DNA of 64,000 nt from Pseudoduganella guangdongensis (GCF_009857475.1 NZ_WWCJ01000006.1:62001-126000), one strand, 5' to 3'; positions 26,160 to 36,082 are shown, counted from the first letter of the stretch. Program-made: numbers and translations. The notes: generated by a model from the letters alone, not told the origin.

Positions 26160-29100
26160 ATGCGCATCGTCATCGACCTGCAAGGTACCCAATCGGAAAG
26201 CCGCTTCCGCGGCATCGGCCGTTATTCGCTGGCACTGGCGCTGGGCGTGGCCCGCAACGCCGGCGAGCATGAAATCTGGCTGGTGATGAACGGCGCCCTG
26301 CCGGCCGCCATCGAGGAACTGCGCGCGCGCTTCGCCGGCCTGGTGCCGGCCGAGCGCATCCGCGTATTCGACATCCCGACCCATTGCGCCGAACGCTTCG
26401 AGGCCAACAGCCCGCGCGCGCGCGCCGGCGAACTGCTGCGCGAGCATTTCATCGAGCAGCTGCAGCCGGACGCGGTGCTGGTGACCAGCCTGTTCGAAGG
26501 CTATGTCGACGACAGCGTGGTGTCGGTGGGCCAATTGGCCGGCGCCGAACACACCGCCGTGGTGCTGTACGACCTGATCCCGTTCCTGAACCCGGCCGCC
26601 TACCTGGGGCACCCGACCCAGCGCGCCTACTACGAGCGCAAGATCGCCTCGCTGCGCCGCGCCGGCCTGCTGCTGGCCATTTCCGACTACTCGCGCCAGG
26701 AAGCCATCGACGCCCTGGGCCTGGATCCGGAACGCGTGGTGGCCATCTCCACCGCCGTGGACGACACCTTCCAGCCCGGCGCGCCCGACGCCGGGCAGCT
26801 GGCGGCGCTGCGCGCGCGCTTCGGCATCCAGCGCGAAGTGCTGATGTACGCGCCGGGCGGCTTTGACACGCGCAAGAATATCGACGGCCTGATCACCGCC
26901 TTCGGCCTGCTGCCGACGCCGCTGCGCGCGCGCTACCAGCTGCTGATCGCCAGCAAAATGTCGGACAGCGAAGGCGCTGCCATGCGCGCCCATGCGCGCT
27001 CCTGCGGCCTGGCCGAGCAGGATGTGATCTTCACCGGCTATGTCAGCGACGACGAGCTGGTCACGCTGTACCGCAGTGCCGCCCTGTTCATCTTCCCTTC
27101 CAAGCACGAGGGTTTCGGCCTGCCGGCGCTGGAGGCGATGGCCTGCGGCGCGGTGGTGATCGGCTCGGACGCCACCAGCGTGCCGGAGGTGATCGGCACG
27201 CCGGACGCCCTGTTCGACCCGCTGCAGCCGGCCGCCATCGCGGCCAAGATGGCGCAGGTGCTGGAAGACCCGCAGCTGCAGCAGCGCCTGCGCGCGCATG
27301 GCCGCGTGCAGCGCGAGAAATTCAGCTGGGACCATTCGGCGCGCAAAGCCATCGCCGGCCTGGAAGCGCAGCATGCGCGCAGGCTGGCCGCACAGGCCGC
27401 GCAGGAAGCGCAGCTGCTGCCGCCGGCCGGCGCGCGCAAGCCGCGCATGGCCTTCGTTTCGCCCATGCTGCCGGAGCGCACCGGCGTGGCCGACTACTCG
27501 ACGCGCCTGCTGCCGGCCCTGCTGCCTTGGTACGAAATTGAGATCGTGGTGCAGCAGCCCTCCGTCAGCCTGCCGCCGGAGCTGGCGCACCTGCCGGTGC
27601 GCGACAGCGCCTGGCTGCGCGCCCATGCCGACGCCCTGGACCATATCGTCTACCAGTTCGGCAACAGCCCCTTCCACAGCTTCATGCTGGAGCTGCTGGC
27701 CGACCATCCGGGCGTGGTGGTGCTGCACGACTTCTACCTGAGCGGCATGATCTCGTACGAGCAGATGACCAACCGCATGCCGGACGTGTGGACGCGCGCC
27801 CTGCTGCATTCGCACGGCTACGCGGCGGTGCGCGACAGCGTGGGGCCGGACGGCTATGAAACCGGGCGCCGCCTCTATCCGTCCAACCTGGAAGTGCTGC
27901 GCAACGCCTCGCACGTGATCGTGCACTCGGACTATGCGCGCAGCCTGGCGCGGCAGTGGTACGGGCCGCAGGCGGGCCGCGACTGGAGCTACGCCCAGCT
28001 GCCGCGCGCCGTGCCGGCCGTGCACGACCGCGCCGCCGCGCGCAAGGCGCTTGGCATCGGGCCGGACGAATTCGTGGTGGCCAACTTCGGCTTCGTGGCG
28101 CCGACCAAGCGTTGCCAGGAGCTGCTGGAAGGCTGGATCGCCTCCACCCTGCACGGCGACCGCCAGTGCCGCCTGGTGTTCGTGGGCGAGAACCACGGCG
28201 GCGACTACGGCGCGCGCCTGACGGCCACCATCAAGGCTTCGGGCAGCGACCGCATCAAGATCACCGGCTGGACCTCGGACGAGGACTACCTTCTCTACCT
28301 GCAGGCGGCCGACGTCGGCGTGCAGCTGCGCGCCGAGTCGCGCGGCGAAACCTCGGGCACGGTGCTGGACTGCATGATCTACCGCCTGCCGACCGTGATC
28401 AACGCCAACGGCTCGATGGCCGAATTCCCGCACGACGCGGTGTGGATGCTGCCGGACAGCTTCAGCCACGCGGAGCTGGTGCAGGCACTCGACACCCTGC
28501 GCCACGACCCGGCACGGCGCGCCGCGCTGGGCGCCGCCGCCTTCGCGCTGATGGGCACGCGCAACAGCCCGGAACGCTGCGGCTGGTATTACAAGCAGGC
28601 GCTGGAGCGCGAGCTAGCGGCCCGCCCGGGCAGCCGCCGCGCGCTGCTGCAAGCCTTGCTGCAAGTGCCGGGCCTGGAACTGGGCCAGGCGCAGCTGGAA
28701 CAGCTGGCGCGCTGCACGGCGCGCGCGCCCGATCCGCTGCAGCAGCGCCAGTTGCTGGTGGACGTGACCAATATCGCGCGCCACGACCTGCGCACCGGCA
28801 TCGAACGCGTGGTGCGCCAGCAGTTGATCGAACTGTTGCAGCTGCCGCACGACAGCGGCTGGCGCGTGGAGGCGGTCTACCTGAGCGAGGACGGCGAGCC
28901 GCATTTCCGCTACGCGCGCCGCTATGTGTCCGAGCTGCTCGGCATCAGCCACGTGCTGCAAGGCGAAGACCCGCTGCTCGACCTGCAGGCCGGCGATGCC
29001 TACTACTGCGCCGACCTGGCGCCGCGCGCCACCGCCACGGCGGCACGTGCCGGCATCTTTGCCGGCTGGCGCGCGCGCGGCCTGTCGATCAATTTCCTGA

Positions 29101-29942
29101 TCCACGACCTGCTGCCGGTGTTGCGTCCCGAATTCTTCCCGCCGCGCGCGGACGAGAACCACGCGGCCTGGCTGCGCTGCCTGGCCGCCGAAGCCGACCG
29201 CCTGATCTGCATTTCGCAGGCGGTGGCCGATGAACTGGCGGGCTGGCTGGCCTCGGAACAAGTGCCGTGCCGTCCCGGCCAGCAGTTGCAGGTGCTGCAC
29301 CACGGCGCCGACCTGGGCACGCCGCCAGCAGCGCAGCAGGACAGCGAACTGCTGCGCCAGATCGCGGCCCGCCCCAGCTTCCTGATGGTGGGCACGATCG
29401 AGCCGCGCAAAGGCCACCTGCAGGCGCTGGACGCGTTCGAGCAGCTGTGGGCCGAGGGCGTGGAGGCCAACCTCGTCATCGTCGGCAACGAGGGCTGGAA
29501 GCCGCTGCAGGAACACGAGCGCCGCACCATCCCGCAAATCATGGCACGCCTGCAGGACCACCCGGAACTGGGCCGGCGCCTGCTGCGCCCGAGCGGCGTG
29601 GACGACGCCACCTTGCAGCAGATCTACCTGGCCAGCGCCTGCCTATTGGCGCCGAGCGAAGGCGAAGGCTTCGGCCTGCCGCTGATCGAAGCGGCCAGCT
29701 ACGGCTTGCCAGTGATGGTGCGCGATATCCCGGTATTCCGCGAAGTGGCACAGCAGCACGCCGCCTACTTCAGCGGCATGCAGGGCGCGGATCTGGCGCA
29801 AGCGGTGCGCGGCTGGCTGGCGCAGCACGCGCAAGGCACGCAGCCCGCTTCCAGCGGCATGCCGTGGCAGACCTGGCGCGATAACGCGCAGGGCCTGCTG
29901 GCGCTGCTGCAGGCCGCGCCGCAGGGCCAGGCGCAGGCATGA
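26160..29942 (+). CDS. Multi-domain glycosyltransferase with three GT4-like modules
   Basis: A 1260-residue cytosolic enzyme with three consecutive GT-B glycosyltransferase modules. Module 1 covers residues 1-400 (RGIGRYSLALALG; KHEGFGLPALEAMACG, with the GT4 E-x7-E motif). Module 2, about 420-800, has RTGVADYSTRLLPALLPWY and the more diverged SRGETSGTVLDCMIYRLP. Module 3, about 850-1240, has HDLRTGIERVVRQQ, GTIEPRKGH and SEGEGFGLPLIEAASYG. Bimodular WbdA enzymes polymerise O8/O9a mannan by alternating linkages; three modules suggest a repeat with up to three linkage types. The start at 26160 is one base past the methyltransferase stop. Confidence 0.9.
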   Translation: MRIVIDLQGTQSESRFRGIGRYSLALALGVARNAGEHEIWLVMNGALPAAIEELRARFAGLVPAERIRVFDIPTHCAERFEANSPRARAGELLREHFIEQLQPDAVLVTSLFEGYVDDSVVSVGQLAGAEHTAVVLYDLIPFLNPAAYLGHPTQRAYYERKIASLRRAGLLLAISDYSRQEAIDALGLDPERVVAISTAVDDTFQPGAPDAGQLAALRARFGIQREVLMYAPGGFDTRKNIDGLITAFGLLPTPLRARYQLLIASKMSDSEGAAMRAHARSCGLAEQDVIFTGYVSDDELVTLYRSAALFIFPSKHEGFGLPALEAMACGAVVIGSDATSVPEVIGTPDALFDPLQPAAIAAKMAQVLEDPQLQQRLRAHGRVQREKFSWDHSARKAIAGLEAQHARRLAAQAAQEAQLLPPAGARKPRMAFVSPMLPERTGVADYSTRLLPALLPWYEIEIVVQQPSVSLPPELAHLPVRDSAWLRAHADALDHIVYQFGNSPFHSFMLELLADHPGVVVLHDFYLSGMISYEQMTNRMPDVWTRALLHSHGYAAVRDSVGPDGYETGRRLYPSNLEVLRNASHVIVHSDYARSLARQWYGPQAGRDWSYAQLPRAVPAVHDRAAARKALGIGPDEFVVANFGFVAPTKRCQELLEGWIASTLHGDRQCRLVFVGENHGGDYGARLTATIKASGSDRIKITGWTSDEDYLLYLQAADVGVQLRAESRGETSGTVLDCMIYRLPTVINANGSMAEFPHDAVWMLPDSFSHAELVQALDTLRHDPARRAALGAAAFALMGTRNSPERCGWYYKQALERELAARPGSRRALLQALLQVPGLELGQAQLEQLARCTARAPDPLQQRQLLVDVTNIARHDLRTGIERVVRQQLIELLQLPHDSGWRVEAVYLSEDGEPHFRYARRYVSELLGISHVLQGEDPLLDLQAGDAYYCADLAPRATATAARAGIFAGWRARGLSINFLIHDLLPVLRPEFFPPRADENHAAWLRCLAAEADRLICISQAVADELAGWLASEQVPCRPGQQLQVLHHGADLGTPPAAQQDSELLRQIAARPSFLMVGTIEPRKGHLQALDAFEQLWAEGVEANLVIVGNEGWKPLQEHERRTIPQIMARLQDHPELGRRLLRPSGVDDATLQQIYLASACLLAPSEGEGFGLPLIEAASYGLPVMVRDIPVFREVAQQHAAYFSGMQGADLAQAVRGWLAQHAQGTQPASSGMPWQTWRDNAQGLLALLQAAPQGQAQA

Positions 29943-31144
29943 GCGCTGACGGACAACGCCGGGCTGCGCCGGCGCCGGCCGATGCCGCGGCGGCGCCGGC
30001 CGCGCGGCCACGCCTGCGCCTGCGCCGCCTCTGGCGCAAGACTGCGCAGCTGGCCACCGTCGGCACGGTGCTCGGCCTGAGCACCCTGCCCCTGGCCTAC
30101 ACGGTGCTCGGGCAAGCGCCCGGCGTACCACTGGAAGAGCTGCGCCCGCTGGCGCCGCTGCCCACCCGCTGGGAAGGCCCATGGCACGCGATCGACCATA
30201 ACTACGCCGCCTTCGAGCGCTGGTTCTCCGACAACGCTGGCCTGCGCACCATCATGGTCCGCAGCAAGAACGAACTCGATTACCAGTTGTTCGGCTCCTC
30301 GCGCCGCGTCTATTACGGCAGCGAGGGCGAGCTGTTCAACCGCAGCCAGACCGACATCGAGCTGCCGCACACCGAAGAAAAGATGGCCGACCCGCAGCGC
30401 CGCGCCGCCATGCTGGCCGCGCTGGACGCCTATGCGAAAAAGCTGCAGGAGCAAGGCGTCACGCTGGTACTGCTGGCGCCCATCAGCAAGCACTACACCA
30501 CCGGCGAGCGCCTGCCCTATTTCGCGCCGCGCCTGCCGGCGCAATCGAACTTCATGGCCTTCTACGACGGCTTGCGACGCACGCCCTCGCTCAACTTCAT
30601 CGACGTGGACGCGATCCAGCGCAGCGCGCCGGCCGGCTCGCCGCCGCCCTACCTGCGCCAGGACTTCCACTGGACCGACGTTACCGCCATGGACGTTGCC
30701 GCCGCCGTCACCAACCGCATCGCCGAGCTGGAAGGCTCGCCGCTGCGCTGGCGCCACGCGCGCGAATACCGCTACGTGCCGTTCCAGGGCGTGGAAGCGC
30801 GCTTCGCCGGCCGCCTGAACACCGAAGAACGCGTGCTGGAGCCGGAGCTGGTGCAAAGCTGGACCACCCGCCACACGCGCCACTTGCGCGACGCCCAGGC
30901 CAGCGGCCTGGAATTTGAAACCGGCACGCTGGACGACCCGGCGCTGCTGCCGTCCACCTGCCTGTGGGGCAACAGCTTCAGCGACGGCATGCTGCGCGCC
31001 GGCATGCCGGAACACTACCGCTACTTCCGCAAGATCAGCCGCCACCTGACCCTGCCCGCGCTGCCAGCGCTGGCGCGCGGCCATTGCAAATACCTGGTGG
31101 CGCAGGCGCTCGACATCCAGGCCGGCGTCTGGCAGATGCGCTGA
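29939..31144 (+). CDS. AlgX/AlgJ-like SGNH polysaccharide O-acetyltransferase
   Basis: A 401-residue protein with a basic N-terminus, one membrane helix (about residues 40-58) and a periplasmic SGNH-like domain. The catalytic dyad motif DFHWTDVTA (Asp-x-His-Trp, near residues 240-248) and the serine motif WGNSFSDGM (about 341-349) match AlgX/AlgJ, which transfer acetyl groups to alginate. An MBOAT partner follows at once. Gly-Asp-Ser is replaced by Gly-Asn-Ser here, but the Ser is kept. The start overlaps the previous stop by 4 bp. Likely target: the locus polysaccharide in the periplasm. Confidence 0.82.
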   Translation: MSADGQRRAAPAPADAAAAPAARPRLRLRRLWRKTAQLATVGTVLGLSTLPLAYTVLGQAPGVPLEELRPLAPLPTRWEGPWHAIDHNYAAFERWFSDNAGLRTIMVRSKNELDYQLFGSSRRVYYGSEGELFNRSQTDIELPHTEEKMADPQRRAAMLAALDAYAKKLQEQGVTLVLLAPISKHYTTGERLPYFAPRLPAQSNFMAFYDGLRRTPSLNFIDVDAIQRSAPAGSPPPYLRQDFHWTDVTAMDVAAAVTNRIAELEGSPLRWRHAREYRYVPFQGVEARFAGRLNTEERVLEPELVQSWTTRHTRHLRDAQASGLEFETGTLDDPALLPSTCLWGNSFSDGMLRAGMPEHYRYFRKISRHLTLPALPALARGHCKYLVAQALDIQAGVWQMR

Positions 31145-31169
31145 TCCCCAACGATTCGGATTTCCCGGC

Positions 31170-32582
31170 ATGGTCTTTTCCTCTCCCGCCTTCCTGTTCC
31201 TGTTCCTGCCAGCCTTTTTTGCGCTGTACTGCCTGCTGCCGCGCGCCCTGCGCAACGGCTTCGTGCTGCTGGCCAGCATCGGCTTCTACGTGCTGGGCGC
31301 CGGCGCCCTGACCGTGGTGGCGCTGGCCATGCTGCTGGCGAACTGGGGCCTGGCCTTCATCCTCGGCAACTGGCGCACGACGGCCCCGGCCCGCGCACGC
31401 GTCCTGCTTGGCCTGGCCATCGCCGCCAACCTGCTGCCGCTGGTGTTCTACAAATACCTGGGCTTCCTGGCGCAAGTGACGGGCGACCTGCTGCACCTGG
31501 ACCTGGCCGGCACGGTGGCGCGGCTCGGCATCGTGCTGCCGCTGGGGATCTCGTTCTACGTGTTCCACTTCCTGTCCTACCTGCTGGACGTGCACGCCGG
31601 GCGCATCGTGCCGGAACGCCGCCTGCACAAATTCGCCATCTACATCTTCCTGTTTCCGCACCTGATCGCCGGGCCGGTGGTGCGCTACGCCGAAGTGCGC
31701 GAGCAGCTGGAGCTGCGCCACCGCAAGCTGCTGCAAAGCGATATGTTCTGGGGCGTGGTGATCTTCGTGCTCGGCCTGGCCAAGAAGGTGCTGGTGGCCG
31801 ACCCGCTGGGCGCCGTCTCCGACCAGCTGCACGCGCCCGGCGTGCCGCTCACCACCTACGCTGCCTGGCTGGGCGCCATCTGCTACTCGTTCCAGATCTA
31901 CTTCGATTTTTCCGGCTACACCGACATGGCGATCGGCATGGCGCGCATGATGGGCTTCCGCTTCCCGCGCAACTTCAACCGCCCGTACGCCGCCGACTCC
32001 ATCACCGAGTTCTGGCAGCGCTGGCATATGACCTTGTCGCGCTTCTTCCGCGACTACCTGTACATCCCGCTGGGCGGCAACCGCGGTTCGGCGCTACGCA
32101 CCTACCGCAACCTGGTGGTAGTGTTCGTGCTGTGCGCGCTGTGGCACGGCGCCGCCTACACCTTCCTGGCCTGGGGCATCGGCCACGGCCTGCTGCTGGT
32201 GGCCGAGCGCGCCGGCTGGCTGAAGATGTCCAGCTGGCGCCTGGGCAGCCTGCCGCTGTTCCTGGTGGCCACCCTGCTGTGGGTGCCATTCCGCGCCAGC
32301 AGCATGGACGAGGCCAACCGCTTCTGGCGCGCCATGGCCGGCCTGGGCGAAGCGCCCCTGTGGCAGCAGGCCAACGCCGCCCTGACCGAGCCGAAAGTGC
32401 TGTTCCTGCTGCTGGTGGCCGGCGCCATGTGCCTGCTGGGCGATAATGCCTTCGACCGCCTGCGCTGGCGCGTGCTGCGCCGCCCGCTCTGGCTGGGCAG
32501 CGCAAGCGCCGGCCTGTACGTGTTAGCCTGCCTGTCGGTAGTCGAACGCGGCTTTAATCCCTTTATCTATTTCCAGTTCTAA
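31170..32582 (+). CDS. MBOAT family O-acyltransferase (AlgI-like)
   Basis: A 470-residue polytopic protein. It shows the AlgI/DltB pattern: FYVFHFLSYLLDVHAG, SFQIYFDFSGYTDMAIGMARMMGF with NFNRPY, FWQRWHMTLSRFFRDYLYIPLGGNR, and the catalytic His in CALWHGAAYTFLAWG (about residue 325). MBOAT proteins pass acetyl from the cytoplasm to periplasmic SGNH partners, here the AlgX/AlgJ-like protein just upstream. Together they form an O-acetylation module of the polysaccharide. Confidence 0.92.
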   Translation: MVFSSPAFLFLFLPAFFALYCLLPRALRNGFVLLASIGFYVLGAGALTVVALAMLLANWGLAFILGNWRTTAPARARVLLGLAIAANLLPLVFYKYLGFLAQVTGDLLHLDLAGTVARLGIVLPLGISFYVFHFLSYLLDVHAGRIVPERRLHKFAIYIFLFPHLIAGPVVRYAEVREQLELRHRKLLQSDMFWGVVIFVLGLAKKVLVADPLGAVSDQLHAPGVPLTTYAAWLGAICYSFQIYFDFSGYTDMAIGMARMMGFRFPRNFNRPYAADSITEFWQRWHMTLSRFFRDYLYIPLGGNRGSALRTYRNLVVVFVLCALWHGAAYTFLAWGIGHGLLLVAERAGWLKMSSWRLGSLPLFLVATLLWVPFRASSMDEANRFWRAMAGLGEAPLWQQANAALTEPKVLFLLLVAGAMCLLGDNAFDRLRWRVLRRPLWLGSASAGLYVLACLSVVERGFNPFIYFQF

Positions 32583-32584
32583 GT

Positions 32585-33598
32585 ATGAACCAGCCGAACC
32601 AACTGACCATCCCAGCCGCACCGCGTGTGGCGGTGGTGCTGCCGTGCTATAAGGTCACGCGCCATATCCTGGGCGTGATCGCCTCCATCGGACCGGAGGT
32701 CAGTGCCATCTTCGCGGTGGACGACTGCTGCCCGGACGGCTCGGGCAAGCTGGTGCAGGCGCAATGCCAGGACCCGCGCGTGACGGTGGTGTTCCACAGC
32801 GAGAACCAGGGCGTGGGCGGGGCCGTGATGAGCGGCTACCGCGCCGCCATCGAGGCCGGCTGCGACATCATCGTCAAGGTGGACGGGGACGGCCAGATGG
32901 ACCCGGCCCTGCTGCCCGACTTCATCGCGCCCATCGTGTCCGGCGAAGCCGACTACACCAAGGGCAACCGCTTCTTCGACCTGGAGCAGATCGGCCAGAT
33001 GCCGCCCATGCGCCTGTTCGGCAACGCCATGCTGTCGCTGCTGACCAAGCTGTCGTCCGGCTACTGGAACCTGTTCGACCCGACCAACGGCTACACCGCG
33101 ATCCACGCCGACGCCGCGCGCCACCTGCCCTTCCACAAGATCAGCAAGCGCTATTTCTTCGAGACCGACATGCTGTTCCGCCTGAACACCCTGCACGCGG
33201 TGGTGGTGGACGTGCCGATGGACGCCAGCTATGGCGACGAAGTGAGCAACCTGAAGATCTCGAAAATCGTCACCGAATTCGCCTTCAAGCACCTGCGCAA
33301 CTTCGGCAAGCGCGTGTTCTACAACTACTACCTGCGCAATATGTCGCTGGCCTCGATCCAGGCGCCACTCGGCTTGCTGCTCTTCCTGTTCGGCAGCATC
33401 TACGGCGGCTGGCACTGGTACCACTCGGCCAGCATGGGCCAGGCCACCCCGGCCGGCACCGTCATGCTGTCGGCCCTGCCGATCCTGATGGGCATGCAGC
33501 TGCTGCTGGCCTTCCTGGCGCAGGACATCGCCTCGGTGCCGCGCCGCCCGATCCACAAGAACCAGCGCGCGCGCCGCCGCGAGGTGCGCCATGCGTGA
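32585..33598 (+). CDS. Glycosyltransferase family 2 (GtrB/DPM-like)
   Basis: A 337-residue enzyme with an N-terminal GT2 domain: VAVVLPCYKV, nucleotide-binding VDDCCPDGS and the DxD-like KVDGDGQMDP (about residue 99). Two C-terminal membrane helices (about 257-280 and 296-316) are typical of GtrB-type enzymes that load a sugar on undecaprenyl phosphate. It is followed, overlapping by 8 bp, by a GtrA flippase-like gene and then a polytopic transferase, a complete Gtr set for periplasmic side-chain addition. Confidence 0.88.
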   Translation: MNQPNQLTIPAAPRVAVVLPCYKVTRHILGVIASIGPEVSAIFAVDDCCPDGSGKLVQAQCQDPRVTVVFHSENQGVGGAVMSGYRAAIEAGCDIIVKVDGDGQMDPALLPDFIAPIVSGEADYTKGNRFFDLEQIGQMPPMRLFGNAMLSLLTKLSSGYWNLFDPTNGYTAIHADAARHLPFHKISKRYFFETDMLFRLNTLHAVVVDVPMDASYGDEVSNLKISKIVTEFAFKHLRNFGKRVFYNYYLRNMSLASIQAPLGLLLFLFGSIYGGWHWYHSASMGQATPAGTVMLSALPILMGMQLLLAFLAQDIASVPRRPIHKNQRARRREVRHA

Positions 33599-33968
33599 GC
33601 TGATGCAACGCCAGCGCCAGCTGGCCACCTACCTGGCAGGCGGCGTGCTGAGCGCCGCCATTGACATCGGCCTGATGCAAGGCGCGCTGTGGATGGACGT
33701 GCCCTTGGTGGCTGCCGTCTCGGCCGGCTTCCTGGCCGGCCTGCTGTTCAACTTCCTGTTCCACGCCCACATCACCTTCCAGCAAACCCCGAGCGGCGCC
33801 GCGCTGGCGCGCTACCTGACGGTAGTGGCCTTTAACTACCTGCTCACGCTGGCCTGCGTCGCGCTATCGGTGCAGCTGGCCGGCATGGCCCTGCCGGGCA
33901 AGCTGGTCTCGCTGGTGCTGGTGGCCGGCATCGGCTTCACCCTGGGCAAACGATGGGTGTTCAATTGA
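33591..33968 (+). CDS. GtrA family protein
   Basis: A 125-residue protein with four membrane helices and GtrA features: LATYLAGGVLSAAIDIG at the start and GFLAGLLFNFLFHAHITFQ in the middle, ending LGKRWVFN. GtrA proteins are proposed to flip undecaprenyl-phosphate-sugar to the periplasm. It overlaps both neighbours (8 bp with the GT2 gene, 16 bp with the transferase), so the three products are surely made together. Confidence 0.9.
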   Translation: MRELMQRQRQLATYLAGGVLSAAIDIGLMQGALWMDVPLVAAVSAGFLAGLLFNFLFHAHITFQQTPSGAALARYLTVVAFNYLLTLACVALSVQLAGMALPGKLVSLVLVAGIGFTLGKRWVFN

Positions 33969-36076
33969 AGCGCCTGCACGCGGCCCTGCCGCGCCTCTCC
34001 CTGCCCCGCTTCTCGCTGACCGCCAGCGCCTGGAGCGTATTGGCCCTGGCCCTGGTGTACATGGTGCTGCGCAACGGTGGCGTCTATCCCAACATCATGG
34101 GCGACGAATGGACCTATAGCAGCGCCGCGCGCCTGGAGTCCCTGCGCGACGCCATCATCCCCAACTACCTGTATTACAGCGTGTACGGCCTGACCAGCCA
34201 GTGCGGCGCCGGCGCGCTGGATTGCGCGCGCCTGCTCAACGTGCTGTTCTACCTGGGCGCCGCCCCCTTCCTCTACATGCTGGCGCGCCTGGTGGTGCCG
34301 CGCTCCGTGGCCTGCGCCGTGGCCCTGCTGGCCGTGCTGCGCCCCGCCAACGCCTATACCGCCTTCTACATGCCCGAAGCCATGTACTACTGCGGCTTCT
34401 GGCTGTTCACCTGGTGCTGCTTCCGCTTCCAGCAACGGCCCGACTGGCGCCGCCTGCTGGCCAGCGCCACGGTGCTGGCCCTGCTGGCACTGGTCAAAGT
34501 GCACGCGCTGTTCCTGCTGCCGCCGTGGATGGTGTTTATCGCCTACGTGGCGTGGGATGGCGCGCGCAGCGCCGGCGTGCCGGCAGCCGGCCGCGCGCGC
34601 CACTGGCTGGCGCAAGCGGCCCTGTGGCTGGCCGGCGCCCTGGCGCTGGCGGCCTGCGTGCGCTTTGCCCTGGGCTACCTGTTCGGCGGCAAAACCGGCC
34701 TGCACCTGCTGGGCGTCATGTACAGCAACCAGGCCGGCATCCCGCGCACCCTGCTCGACATGCTGCCCGACATCATCCTCAGCCTGAAAGGCCACCTGGC
34801 CGGCCTGCTGTTGATGTTCGCCCTGCCGCTTGCCATCGTGCCGCTGACGCTCAGCCGCGCGCTGCGCGGGCCGGAACACGCCGCCTTGCGCGCCATGGCG
34901 GTGTACACCGTGCTGTCCTTCGGCGCCCTGCTGGCGGTGACCACGGTGTTCTCCGCCAAGGTGGCCGGCCCCGGCGTCGCGATCGAGAGCATTGCGCGCC
35001 TGCACATGCGCTATTACGACTTCCTGGTGCCGCTGCTGTTCCTGCTGGTGGCAGCGCACGCGGCAGCCTGGCGCCACGAGCCGGGCCGCGTCGCGCGCCT
35101 GCTGTGCGCCCTGCCAGCCGGCGCCGCCGCCCTGTGGGCCCTGCTGCGCTGTCTGCCCACGTTCACGCCCAACCACATCGACAGCCCCGAACTGTTCGGC
35201 ATGCTGCTGAACCCACTGCATGGCCAGCTGCTGACGGCACTGGGACTGGCCTGCCTGGCCGTGTGGGTGGTACGCCGCCGCACCGGCGCGCGCCTGTTCA
35301 TCTTCGCCTACCTGCCGCTGTTCGCCATCCTCTCCGGCAGCGCCGTCAACACCGAAGTGCGCAAGCAACAGCACGCCGACCTGTTTATCCGCGCCGGCAT
35401 GTTCGCGCGCGACTACCTGCACCGCGAGGAAACCAATCGCCTGACCCTGATCGGCAAGAGCGCGGGCGAATTGTTCAAAACCCGCTTCATGATCGACAAC
35501 CCCGCCGTCAAGCTGCTGGTACTGCCGCCCGACAGCGAACTGCCGCTGGCGGAGCTGGGCAAGCCAGGCGACTTCGTCATGCTGATTGGCCGCTACCGCG
35601 CGCCGCAAGGGCTGGAAGTGCTGCTCAAGCGGCGCGATTTTGACATGCTGCGCATCCCCGACCCGGAGCAGGATGGACGCGTGCAATTCGGCCGCCCCGA
35701 ATACGAATGGGGCCTGGCCCACACGCAGGGCCTATCCGGCCATGAGCCGTGGGGCCGCTGGTCCGAAGGCAAGGAAGTGACGCTGGAGTTCCAGGAACTG
35801 CCATCCGGGCCATTCACCCTGCAGCTCGACGCCGCCGCCTTCGGCCCGAATGTCGGCAAAGCCTTCACCGTGCGCCTGGGTGAACAGGAACGCCAGCTCG
35901 TGCTGCCCGCCGAGCACGCTGTGCTGGAACTGAAGTTCGACGCCGCCGGCGCCGCCCGCAAGCTGGTGATCAGCGTGCCACAGCCATCCTCCCCGCGCGA
36001 ACAAGGCATGGGCGAGGACGGCCGCATGCTCGGCATCGCCCTGTACAGCATGCACGTGCTGCCGGCCAAGCCCTGA
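33953..36076 (+). CDS. Polytopic GT-C type glycosyltransferase (putative GtrC role)
   Basis: A 707-residue protein with about eleven membrane helices (residues 20-460) and a soluble C-terminal beta-rich domain (about 480-707). The first periplasmic loop has NIMGDEWTYSS, an acidic pair in the position of the catalytic Asp/Glu of GT-C enzymes that use lipid-phosphate sugars. The family has no established name. It completes a GT2/GtrA/transferase trio, so it probably adds the sugar to the O-polysaccharide. ATG at 33953 overlaps gtrA; TTG at 33965 is an alternative start. Confidence 0.7.
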   Translation: MGVQLKRLHAALPRLSLPRFSLTASAWSVLALALVYMVLRNGGVYPNIMGDEWTYSSAARLESLRDAIIPNYLYYSVYGLTSQCGAGALDCARLLNVLFYLGAAPFLYMLARLVVPRSVACAVALLAVLRPANAYTAFYMPEAMYYCGFWLFTWCCFRFQQRPDWRRLLASATVLALLALVKVHALFLLPPWMVFIAYVAWDGARSAGVPAAGRARHWLAQAALWLAGALALAACVRFALGYLFGGKTGLHLLGVMYSNQAGIPRTLLDMLPDIILSLKGHLAGLLLMFALPLAIVPLTLSRALRGPEHAALRAMAVYTVLSFGALLAVTTVFSAKVAGPGVAIESIARLHMRYYDFLVPLLFLLVAAHAAAWRHEPGRVARLLCALPAGAAALWALLRCLPTFTPNHIDSPELFGMLLNPLHGQLLTALGLACLAVWVVRRRTGARLFIFAYLPLFAILSGSAVNTEVRKQQHADLFIRAGMFARDYLHREETNRLTLIGKSAGELFKTRFMIDNPAVKLLVLPPDSELPLAELGKPGDFVMLIGRYRAPQGLEVLLKRRDFDMLRIPDPEQDGRVQFGRPEYEWGLAHTQGLSGHEPWGRWSEGKEVTLEFQELPSGPFTLQLDAAAFGPNVGKAFTVRLGEQERQLVLPAEHAVLELKFDAAGAARKLVISVPQPSSPREQGMGEDGRMLGIALYSMHVLPAKP

Positions 36077-36082
36077 GCCGCC

